A stretch of DNA of 64,000 bases. Source: DATFVA01 sp963743325. Its GTDB lineage: Bacteria; Bacteroidota; Ignavibacteria; Ignavibacteriales; Ignavibacteriaceae. The DNA lies in contig CAVUOZ010000010.1 in NCBI GenBank assembly GCA_963743325.1, positions 310,001-374,000 of the forward strand. The letters are read 5' to 3'. Under the pieces are notes generated by a model. The model saw nothing but the letters and a program-made list of their open reading frames with translations. It made no database searches and was not told the DNA's origin. The stretch's first letter is position 1; each line of letters opens with the position of its first letter. Both the position numbers and the translations under genes were made by a program. This document shows, piece after piece, positions 52,701 to 60,339 of the stretch.

Positions 52701-55700
52701 TTAAAATTCCAGTGGAAAGCGTATGGTGAATCCTGCTGTGACTATCTGCAGGTTTTCCTGGTAGAAACTTCAGTAACTCCAACACCGGGAGTCATGTTAA
52801 CCACAGGTCAGCTTGGTGTAAACTATAATGTACAAACTGATTATACTCAGGCAACTATTTCACTGCCAGAAAGCCTTACCGGTTCCACAAAGCGACTGGT
52901 GTTTAGCTGGAAAAATGATTTCAGTATTGGAGATCAGCCGGCTTCGATTGATGATATAGATATCGAAGCTACACAAACCGGTACTCTTAATGGAACTGTT
53001 ACAAATTGTTACACAACAAGTCCTCTTAATGGAGCAACCGTTATAGCAGGTACATATAGTACAACTACAAATGCTTCAGGTTTTTATTCGCTAACAGTAG
53101 CAAATGGAACTTATGATGTAACTGCCAGCAAGGCAGGTTATAATAGTACGACTGTCACTGGTGTTGTAGTTCCTGCAGGTGGAACAACTACACAGAATAT
53201 CTGCCTAAACGAGATGCTCGCTCCTCCTGCAAATCTGCAAGCCTCGGTTACCGGGCAAGATGTGAATTTAACCTGGCAAGCACCTTTGGGACCTCCAGAT
53301 TACACTATCAGATGGGATGACGGTGTTAATTATGATGCTATCGGAACTGGTGGTGCAGTTAATTTCGATGTTGCCTCCAGATGGCCTGTCACGGATATTT
53401 CTCCATATAACGGTAAGTATCTGAAAAAAGTTCTTTTCTACCCCTACCAGGCAGCGGCTACTTATACAATTGAAGTTTGGCAAGGAGCTGATGTTAGTTC
53501 GTTAACATTAGTTTATTCACAGGTAGTTACTTCGCCAATAATAAATGCATGGAATGAAGTAACTCTTATTACACCTGTACAAATTGATGGTACACAGGAA
53601 TTATGGTTCGGTTATAATGTTAATACAACTACCGGTTATCCGGCGGGCTGTGATAATGGTCCCCAGGTTGCCGGTAAAGGAAATATGATTTATTGGAGTG
53701 GTGCATGGGCTGAGTTGACAGCTTTGAACCCAGCTCTAACATATAATTGGAATATTGCGGGACTTGTATATAATAATGCCGCAAAAGGTACAGAGCATGG
53801 TATACCATTAGCTCACAATTTAAATTCTTCGACTGGTCCAAATAGGGAATCTCTCTCTATTAACACAAATAAAAACCAGACAGCGAATCGTGATTTAAGT
53901 GATATATCATTTACTTCAGTTAGAAATGTTAAGCCAACTTTTTATAGTGATAAGACTAAAAAGTTAGGAAATGGGGAACAGATATTATATAGAGGTATCA
54001 ATGCAACCTTAACCGGTTACAATGTATATCGTGATGGCTTGGAAATAATCCATAATACACCAAATTTATTATACAACGACCTTGCATTGCCTTATGGTAC
54101 CTACAGCTATACAGTTAAAACACAGTATCTGGAAGGGGAATCGCCAGCTGCAGGACCGGTTATCGCAAATGTTGTGAATCCGAGCCTTATAACGGATACA
54201 CTTCTTGTTTATCCGCAGAGTTCAGCTTTTTGGACAGGGAATACTGAAGGTACAACTAAAACCGATGGTGAAATAAATACAGTCTATCCAAAAGTAGGCT
54301 GGGCTGCATTTAATATCAGTGCCATTCCTTCCAACGCAACGATTAGTGCAATTAAATTTAATGGATATATAAATGCGAACAACTATCCATATTGGAGCAT
54401 CACACCTTTGGGCAGTGTTAACCCTGTAACGGATGATGCTGTTACGATACATACCGCTGTTAATGATGGTTATCTTAATTCTTACATTGATAACTACGAA
54501 CCAACTTCATTACCAATCGGCTGGATATCGCGTCCATTAGGAAATACTGCGCCAACAGACATGCAAAATGCATTAGCTCAGGGATGGTTTGCTATGGGAT
54601 TCCTGGATTTTGATTTTTATGCAAGTTATTATATCAACTTTGACGGATGGTCTCAGGCAAATCCACCTTATCTGGAAGTTATATATCAGTATCTCGCAGC
54701 AAATACCTTCCCGCTGAATGTTAACGTTTCCAACGGCTGGAATATGGTATCGGTTCCTGGAATAAATCCGGATGGACAGGGAATAAACAACTGGTGGATA
54801 AATCACACCGGAACAGTATATAAATTTGTTCCCGGCTCAGGGTATTCCGGTATAGCAACCACAGCTCCGGGAGAAGGTTACTGGATGAAGAATGCAGGAG
54901 CAGAGACATATAATTATCCTGCCATACAGATAGTACCTCACGATCCAATAAATGTAGCAGCCAAATGGAATATGTTCGGAGGCTTTGAAGACATAGTAGA
55001 TGCCACAGCATTAACAACCACACCTCCCGGCCAGATAGTTTCAATCTATAAATTTGTTCCGGGACAAGGATATCAGCCAGCAGCCCAGATAGTACCAGGA
55101 TATGGATACTGGGTAAAAGTATCAACAGCCTGCCAGATAAACATACCGGATGTATCTGCAAGAGGAAATCAAAAGGCAGCAGAACTGTTCAAAGATGACT
55201 GGGGCAGGATAACACTGACCGATGCAGCAGGGAGCAGTTACACACTCTACACAGTAAAAGGTGAAGTGGATCTTGATCAGTATGAACTGCCGCCGTTACC
55301 ACCGGCAGGACTGTTTGATGTCAGGTTCAGCAGCGGAAGAGCAGCCGAAGACATAAACAGCGCGATACAGGCTATCGAAATGAGAGGAATGACATACCCT
55401 GTTAAGGTAAAGGTTGAGAATACAGATATCAGGCTTCAGGATGTGACGGGTAAACAGATAAATGAAAACGTTAAGTCAGGAGAAGAGATAACCATCAGTA
55501 ATGCGAATATAGATAAGATAATGGTATCAGAACAGCTTATACCTGACAAGTATTCATTAGAGCAGAATTATCCTAACCCGTTCAACCCGAGTACAACAAT
55601 AGAGTTCTCTTTACCGGAAAACGTAAAAACTGTAAAGGTAACGATATATAATGTACTTGGACAGAAAGTAGCCGAATTAGTGAACGGTTCAATGCCGGCT

Positions 55701-55811
55701 GGTAAATATCAATACCAGTGGGATGCAAAGGACCTGGCTTCGGGTATGTACATCTATGAATTAAGGACTGATAAGTTTGTCTCTATTAAGAAGATGATGT
55801 TCCTCAAATAA
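49716..55811 (+). CDS. Giant multidomain T9SS type A cargo protein (about 2031 aa)
   Basis: Start ATG 49716 with tggaggtttt in front; an upstream in-frame ATG (49626) would add 30 residues without a signal. Signal peptide to about 27 (NAFAQ). Choice-of-anchor J/MAM-like domains begin at about 77 (YIDEDFSS), 346 (YTESFDN) and 917 (FTENFDG). Carboxypeptidase-regulatory-like domains lie at about 515-590 and 1088-1167, both of the form LNGT[IV]TNC[FY]TT.PL[DN]GATV and followed by Fn3-like strands (NLQASVTGQ.VNLTWQ). A module at 1493-1661 is shared with the last gene of the window. Two GWNM/KWNM repeats are at 1669-1815, ELPPLPPAGLFDVRF at about 1857, and the T9SS tail (EQNYPNPFNPSTTIEFSLP...KKMMFLK) at 1945-2031. 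Surface or secreted; possibly adhesive. Confidence 0.85.
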   Translation: MFRNVLKIISPVLVLAILIFSQNAFAQSDAKQIIKSYQNGELTNPTSGEKQIIQEYLESIQKKAPYYQKRVLSPNATTYIDEDFSSATGITPPTGWTQNIISGPFSWYFDNPGGRILNAPITDPAAIFDSDFNGGGAENVALESPTFSPPAATTVLMEWDQYFNGGFGGTANVEVWNGASWVSVYTTTVSTSNPDHRTIDISSNVAGVTNAQVRFRWTGDYSWYWIVDNVFVNEPAATPNPAVLVAPPNTGVDVSINTNLNWVSGGGTAPTGYRIYFGTNGGGVTPPTNIANNVDLGLVTTYTPALPLAYSTTYYWEIIPYNGAGDATGNVIWSFTTGADPTITTFPYTESFDNVAFPPYGWGNTQINLTGLWTQVTTGTYPTCNPHSGTGMAKYGCFSYSTGTSAILVTPPINFPGDGYRVSFWMYRDPGYASSADKVDIQFNTSPNLTGATLLGTINRSMSLDPVVAAEGWYQYSFNVPSGTIGDGYIIFQGTSAYGNNIYVDDVTVDVAAFGNLNGTITNCFTTDPLDGATVMAGLYSTTTNPSGYYEFLNIPTGSYDVTASKLGYADNTVTGVTVTGGTTTQNICLNELLFPPSNLQASVTGQNVNLTWQPSDADRWVRCDNGVNSNAVGLTAGGTFEVSARFPSSVTLPLAGKVLTQMEIYIWDIPSNCTIKIYDQGTSTSPGIVLHSEDITSQITGSHSWYLITLNSPVPISGNDIWIGYEATAAAGLYPAGCDAGPVAPDGDWLYIAPDWMHAGYGNWNIAGYVTSPGPEGTKLSIPLAYNSTDRMEKESLLLRTENEELKKIEFGKGMFTAVHGNMQSVSQFVNNTITAGQQNKTGMQHNGSESIDATFTGYNVYRDNVEIIHNTANLFYNDLSLPYGTYSYKVTSQYLEGESAPAGPVVVSVVPPPAGIPFTENFDGTWPGNWMVLNGTQTNQWFVGTAAVPFSSPNSAYISNDGGITYFYNNTATSVVHMFRDITFSGSVGGGYQLKFQWKAYGESCCDYLQVFLVETSVTPTPGVMLTTGQLGVNYNVQTDYTQATISLPESLTGSTKRLVFSWKNDFSIGDQPASIDDIDIEATQTGTLNGTVTNCYTTSPLNGATVIAGTYSTTTNASGFYSLTVANGTYDVTASKAGYNSTTVTGVVVPAGGTTTQNICLNEMLAPPANLQASVTGQDVNLTWQAPLGPPDYTIRWDDGVNYDAIGTGGAVNFDVASRWPVTDISPYNGKYLKKVLFYPYQAAATYTIEVWQGADVSSLTLVYSQVVTSPIINAWNEVTLITPVQIDGTQELWFGYNVNTTTGYPAGCDNGPQVAGKGNMIYWSGAWAELTALNPALTYNWNIAGLVYNNAAKGTEHGIPLAHNLNSSTGPNRESLSINTNKNQTANRDLSDISFTSVRNVKPTFYSDKTKKLGNGEQILYRGINATLTGYNVYRDGLEIIHNTPNLLYNDLALPYGTYSYTVKTQYLEGESPAAGPVIANVVNPSLITDTLLVYPQSSAFWTGNTEGTTKTDGEINTVYPKVGWAAFNISAIPSNATISAIKFNGYINANNYPYWSITPLGSVNPVTDDAVTIHTAVNDGYLNSYIDNYEPTSLPIGWISRPLGNTAPTDMQNALAQGWFAMGFLDFDFYASYYINFDGWSQANPPYLEVIYQYLAANTFPLNVNVSNGWNMVSVPGINPDGQGINNWWINHTGTVYKFVPGSGYSGIATTAPGEGYWMKNAGAETYNYPAIQIVPHDPINVAAKWNMFGGFEDIVDATALTTTPPGQIVSIYKFVPGQGYQPAAQIVPGYGYWVKVSTACQINIPDVSARGNQKAAELFKDDWGRITLTDAAGSSYTLYTVKGEVDLDQYELPPLPPAGLFDVRFSSGRAAEDINSAIQAIEMRGMTYPVKVKVENTDIRLQDVTGKQINENVKSGEEITISNANIDKIMVSEQLIPDKYSLEQNYPNPFNPSTTIEFSLPENVKTVKVTIYNVLGQKVAELVNGSMPAGKYQYQWDAKDLASGMYIYELRTDKFVSIKKMMFLK

Positions 55812-55818
55812 TCAGTTG

Positions 55819-55860
55819 CCTTCGGGGTTGAATTCATAAAACCCCGAAGGTTTAATTTTT
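55819..55860 (+). terminator. Terminator after the giant T9SS gene
   Basis: ccttcggggtt, loop of 10 nt, aaccccgaagg, then tttaattttt; 11 perfect pairs starting seven bases after the stop. Confidence 0.9.
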
Positions 55861-55980
55861 AATTAGAATGTTTCTAGGAATAAATAATACTTAAACCTGA
55901 CCTTCAAGGTTTAACAATTCTCCGGAGATTCTTTAGCCGAGAAGGTCACATATATTAACTAAAAAGCATAGAGGTTAAAT

Positions 55981-58890
55981 ATGCGAAAACTATTTTCAAT
56001 TCTTTCATTCGTTCTATTATATTTTACATTTGCCTATGGACAGGCAGCAGTAAATATTCCACTATCGGCTTCAGATGGTAGCCTAACACTTCCGCTCGCA
56101 GTCGGATTAGATTTAACAGCAACCGACAGTATCGATGCTGCACTTGGGGAAAGTGATTTACCGCCTTTTCCACCAGCGGGTAATTTCGAGTTCAGATTTG
56201 ATTTAACTCCATATAACGTTGAGCCATTATCAAGTTATAAGGATTACCGTGCCCCCGGAGATCCCCCTTCATTTCCATTTACCGGTACAATACCTCACAG
56301 AATAATATGGCAGGTAAGCACACCCTCATTACCAATAAATATAGTCTATGATCTGCCGACCGGTGCACAAATGACGATTCAGGATGAGTTTGGAGGCGGT
56401 TTAATCAACATCGGACCATTGTCAGGTTCCGGTACAGCAGTAATACCAGGAAATCGTACATCATTAGGTGCGGCACTGTTAACAATGGATTATACCAACA
56501 TCGGCAGCCTGCCGGCTCCTGTATTTTCAATTGCGCCGCCATCATTGAATTTCCTTACTGTAGAAGTCGGCAGTAGTTCCACTCTGCAGTCAACTGTAAC
56601 TAATACAGGAACAGCGGATCTGATAATTTCAAATATTACATCTTCCGATCCTGAATTTACATTTTCACCAAATTCATTTCCTATTACTATTGCAGCAGGT
56701 GACAACCAGGTATTTGATGTTACCTTTGCACCGACATCAGAAGGTTCAAAAACAGCTAACCTAACTTTCTCACACAATGCTTTGGGTTCACCATTTTCAT
56801 ATTCTGTTCAGGGTGTCGGACATATTTTAGCACCAATATTCAGCGTCACTCCTCCACCTCCACTTGATTTTGGTTCGGTCAGTGTGGGCGGCAGTACAAA
56901 TCGGAATGTAACAGTTACCAATACCGGAGATTTACAACTGGACATAACTAATCTGACTTCTTCCGATGGTCAGTATACATTTACACCTAATACTTTTCCA
57001 ATTCATATTGCTCCCGGTGCAAACCAGGTATTTACCGTAACTTTTGCACCAACTGCACCCGGAACATTTAATGCTAATTTGACTTTCACACATAATGCTG
57101 CAGGTTCACCAACTTTATATGCCGTAACAGGAATAGGTTTTACAACTGCGCCTGTATTTGAACTTGACCCGGCATCATTAGCCTTCGGTAACGTATCTGT
57201 TGGCGGAAGTAAAACACTCCCTGTAACTGTAAACAATACAGGAAATGCACAGCTGTCTATCAGCGGAATTGTGTCCTCGGATCCCCAGTTTACGTTTACC
57301 CCTAATACGTTCCCGATTGACATAGCAGCAGGCCAGCACCAGGTATTTTCTGTAACCTTTATGCCAACAGCAGCCGGCCCGGTCAATGCTACATTAACAT
57401 TTACACATAATGCCGCCGGATCTCCTTCTATGCTGCCGTTAAGCGGAACAGGTCAGACCCAGGGCGGATTACTGAAATTTGAATTTCCTTCTCAATCCCT
57501 GGCAGACGGATCAACTAATAATCCGGATAGGATATTGTTAAATGGATATACAGGTCAACCGTTAAAAGCGCTGCAGTTCCATCTTGTTGTAGGTAAAACA
57601 AACGGTAAATTAATTTTAAGATCTGTTCAAAGAGGCGCGGCAATTCCGGCCGGCAATTTTAATTTTAGTTATGAAATTGTTACCGGCACACCATTGCCCG
57701 ACGGGTCATCAATAGACATAGTTAAAGTTGTTATACTGGGCAACGGGACAAACGTAATAATGCCGAACCCCGGAGATCAGGAAATTATGAAGTTCGCATT
57801 TGATATCGTTGATATAACCGGAAATTCTGCAGTCACTTTTAATGGATTAGAAGAAGTACTCGGTGCTACAGAAACACCTGTCATCAACGCGAATATAGAA
57901 ACAGGTCCTGATGAGATTATAAACATCTATAACGGAACCACTCAAGGGTTATTGGGAGATGTTAATCTGGATGATCGGGTAGACATACTTGATATTCTTT
58001 TAATGATCGATCATATCCTTGGAAGAGTTACATTAACAGGCCAGGCATTCATAAACGGTGATATCGCCCCCTGGACGATTGGACAGCCATTACCTCTTCC
58101 CGATGGCGTTATAAACGTATTAGATCTATCAGTATTGCAGAACATTGTTTTGACAGGAATCTATCCAAGCGGCGACCCAGTTAATAAAGTATTGGGAAAT
58201 CCATTTGTTGTAACTAACGGGTTGGAGAGAATCACTCCCGGTATGGACGCAAAACTTACTTTCTATCTTAACAGTTACGGAATGACTGTGAATTTAGAAT
58301 CAGTCAAAAAAGTTAAAGGCGTTCAGATTGAGCTGAATGGTGTTACATCATCAATCCCGGTTGGTACTACTGTAAGTTCAGTGTTCGATCAGGCATTATA
58401 TTATCAGTCAAACGAATTCTTAAGAACACTTACTTACGATGGTCAGTCAGTACCTATTGCTGAAGGTGAATATCAAATTGCTAAAATTCCGTTTAATCTC
58501 AGCAATCCGAAAGATATAGCAATCAACAAAATCATTGTTGCAGATGAAAACAATAATGCACTGCAAAAAGTAGAAGTTGAAATTATATACAGTGATGCAT
58601 TTGAAATACCGGTTGATTACTGGTTATCACAAAATTACCCCAATCCATTCAACCCGACAACTAAAGTTAAGTTTTCAGTCCCGGTTGATGGATCTGTAAC
58701 TCTGAAGGTTTACAATATGTTAGGACAGGAAATCGCAACCTTGTTTGACGGTAATGCACAAAAAGGGACTTACTCGTTAAGCTGGGATGGCAAAGACAGC
58801 AAAGGAAATACTGTTAGCAGCGGAACTTACATTTATAAAATGATTGCAGGTGATTTTGTACAATCTAAGAAGATGGTTCTCTTGAAGTAA
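55981..58890 (+). CDS. T9SS cargo with HYDIN-like repeats, cohesin-like and dockerin-like segments (969 aa)
   Basis: Signal peptide to about 21 (AYGQ). N-terminal module 22-170 with ALGESDLPPFPPAGNFEFRF, shared with the next gene. Three choice-of-anchor D/ASPM-SPD2-HYDIN repeats fill about 179-490 (for example LDFGSVSVGGSTNRNVTVTN, HQVFSVTFMPTAAGPVNATL). A cohesin-like region is at about 495-650 (LKALQFHLVVGKTNGKLILR). A dockerin-like pair follows at about 657-733 (LLGDVNLDDRVDILDILLMI and LPDGVINVLDLSVLQNIV), each with a calcium-loop pattern. T9SS tail 880-969 (SQNYPNPFNPTTKVKFSVP...KKMVLLK). Probably a surface scaffold; the ligand is unknown. Ribosome site agaggttaaat. Confidence 0.87.
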   Translation: MRKLFSILSFVLLYFTFAYGQAAVNIPLSASDGSLTLPLAVGLDLTATDSIDAALGESDLPPFPPAGNFEFRFDLTPYNVEPLSSYKDYRAPGDPPSFPFTGTIPHRIIWQVSTPSLPINIVYDLPTGAQMTIQDEFGGGLINIGPLSGSGTAVIPGNRTSLGAALLTMDYTNIGSLPAPVFSIAPPSLNFLTVEVGSSSTLQSTVTNTGTADLIISNITSSDPEFTFSPNSFPITIAAGDNQVFDVTFAPTSEGSKTANLTFSHNALGSPFSYSVQGVGHILAPIFSVTPPPPLDFGSVSVGGSTNRNVTVTNTGDLQLDITNLTSSDGQYTFTPNTFPIHIAPGANQVFTVTFAPTAPGTFNANLTFTHNAAGSPTLYAVTGIGFTTAPVFELDPASLAFGNVSVGGSKTLPVTVNNTGNAQLSISGIVSSDPQFTFTPNTFPIDIAAGQHQVFSVTFMPTAAGPVNATLTFTHNAAGSPSMLPLSGTGQTQGGLLKFEFPSQSLADGSTNNPDRILLNGYTGQPLKALQFHLVVGKTNGKLILRSVQRGAAIPAGNFNFSYEIVTGTPLPDGSSIDIVKVVILGNGTNVIMPNPGDQEIMKFAFDIVDITGNSAVTFNGLEEVLGATETPVINANIETGPDEIINIYNGTTQGLLGDVNLDDRVDILDILLMIDHILGRVTLTGQAFINGDIAPWTIGQPLPLPDGVINVLDLSVLQNIVLTGIYPSGDPVNKVLGNPFVVTNGLERITPGMDAKLTFYLNSYGMTVNLESVKKVKGVQIELNGVTSSIPVGTTVSSVFDQALYYQSNEFLRTLTYDGQSVPIAEGEYQIAKIPFNLSNPKDIAINKIIVADENNNALQKVEVEIIYSDAFEIPVDYWLSQNYPNPFNPTTKVKFSVPVDGSVTLKVYNMLGQEIATLFDGNAQKGTYSLSWDGKDSKGNTVSSGTYIYKMIAGDFVQSKKMVLLK

Positions 58891-58906
58891 ATTCTAATTA
58901 AACCTG

Positions 58907-58934
58907 GGGCCCTGCACAATATTTTGCAGGGCCC
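58907..58934 (+). terminator. GC-rich hairpin between T9SS genes, no T run
   Basis: gggccctgc, loop acaatatttt, gcagggccc: nine perfect GC-rich pairs, 16 bases after the stop, but followed by ggattataac instead of T residues. It may slow or end transcription, or protect the upstream mRNA while allowing read-through to the next gene 33 bases on. Confidence 0.55.
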
Positions 58935-58966
58935 GGATTATAACATTCAAAATAGAAAGTCGTTTT

Positions 58967-60061
58967 ATGCGCAAATTATTTACAATATTCGGTTTTGTGC
59001 TATTATATTGCGGGATAGCTCTTGGACAGGCAAGTATTGATATCCCGCTATCTGCTTCAGATGGTTCAGCCACGATCCAGCTTGCTGTTGGATTGGATTT
59101 AACAGCAACCAACGGTATTGATGCTGCACTTGGGGAAAGTGATCTGCCGCCGTTCCCACCTCCCGGTGTCTTCGAGTTCAGGTTTGATTTAACCCCCTAT
59201 GCCGGCGAGCCATTATCCAGTTATAAGGATTACCGTGCCCCGGGTGATCCCCCTTCATTTCCTTTTTCCGATACTGTTCAGCACAGAATGATGTGGCAAA
59301 GAAGTGATGCAGGTCTGCCTATAGATATACAGTATGACCTGCCGACAAATTCTAAAATGTCAATACAGGACGAATTTGGCGGTGTTATACTTAATCTTGG
59401 ACCTTTTGAAGGTATCGGGACAGCAACAATACCGGGCAATGTCCCTTTAACCGCAGCATTCCTGTATATGATATACACAGGTATTATCCCTGTCGAACTG
59501 ACATCATTTACTGCAATTTCTGTTGATCAGGCTGTACTGTTAAGCTGGAGAACTGCTACAGAAACCAATAACCGGGGATTTGAAATTCAAAGACAGCAAG
59601 GAAGTGATTCCTGGGTAAAATTAGGTTTCGTAGCCGGTAAAGGCACAACCACTGAGCCTCAGGTATATTCATATAAGGATAATGATGTTTCATCCGGTAC
59701 AAACACTTACCGGTTAAAACAGATTGATTATGACGGATCTTTCTACTACTCAAATGAAGTTCAGGTTAACGTTAATGCCCCGGTACAATTTTCATTGAGT
59801 CAGAATTATCCTAATCCTTTCAATCCGACAACTGTAATACAATACCAGGTACCCAAAACGAGTGATGTGGTCATAAAAATTTATGATCTGATTGGTCAGG
59901 AAATAAAAACATTATTTACCGGACAGGTACAACAGGGTACGTATAAAGTCGAGTGGAACGGATTGAACAATGAAGGAATTCATATGAGTTCCGGTACTTA
60001 CATATATCGGATTACAACCGGAGAATTTACTCAATCAATGAAAATGATTTTGATGAAGTAA
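58967..60061 (+). CDS. T9SS type A cargo protein, 364 aa
   Basis: Signal peptide to about 21 (ALGQ). Residues 22-168 repeat the N-terminal module of the previous protein (IPLSASDGSATIQLAVGLDL, ALGESDLPPFPPPGVFEFRF, SSYKDYRAPGDPPSFPF, MSIQDEFGG). An Fn3-like T9SS-associated domain at about 172-270 (VELTSFTAISVDQAVLLSWR...YRLKQIDYDGSFYYSNEV) precedes the sorting tail (LSQNYPNPFNPTTVIQYQVP...SMKMILMK). It is the minimal form of the family: module, stalk, tail. Probably co-expressed with the previous gene; a terminator follows. Confidence 0.88.
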   Translation: MRKLFTIFGFVLLYCGIALGQASIDIPLSASDGSATIQLAVGLDLTATNGIDAALGESDLPPFPPPGVFEFRFDLTPYAGEPLSSYKDYRAPGDPPSFPFSDTVQHRMMWQRSDAGLPIDIQYDLPTNSKMSIQDEFGGVILNLGPFEGIGTATIPGNVPLTAAFLYMIYTGIIPVELTSFTAISVDQAVLLSWRTATETNNRGFEIQRQQGSDSWVKLGFVAGKGTTTEPQVYSYKDNDVSSGTNTYRLKQIDYDGSFYYSNEVQVNVNAPVQFSLSQNYPNPFNPTTVIQYQVPKTSDVVIKIYDLIGQEIKTLFTGQVQQGTYKVEWNGLNNEGIHMSSGTYIYRITTGEFTQSMKMILMK

Positions 60062-60075
60062 TAAGAATTTTATTA

Positions 60076-60112
60076 AGCCCTGCTCAGATAAATGCAGGGC
60101 TCTTTTATTTTT
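60076..60112 (+). terminator. Rho-independent terminator
   Basis: agccctgc, loop of 10 nt, gcagggct, then cttttattttt, 14 bases after the stop codon. Confidence 0.88.
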
Positions 60113-60339
60113 AAATAAAATATTCCCGTGCTGGTTCCCGAAAATCGAGATTGTCGGGAGAAATCTATTGCTATATGCAAATTAATCTCGTATCTGTGGG
60201 AGAATAAAAAAGTTTTATTCTGCCGATGGAAATGAGAGGGGATTGTCCTTGCGATTGTACTTGTTTTACTAAGTAAGGCAGGTTTACAAGACAGTCTCTT
60301 CAAACAATAAACATTTTAGAATAATTCGTAATTAAAACT

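Noticed and set aside
54721..55161. 146-codon minus-strand ORF within the giant T9SS gene
   Set aside because: Leu/Ser-rich shadow frame opposite a strongly coding region.
57003..57386. 127-codon minus-strand ORF within the HYDIN-repeat gene
   Set aside because: Shadow of a repetitive Thr/Pro/Gly-rich coding strand; not independent.
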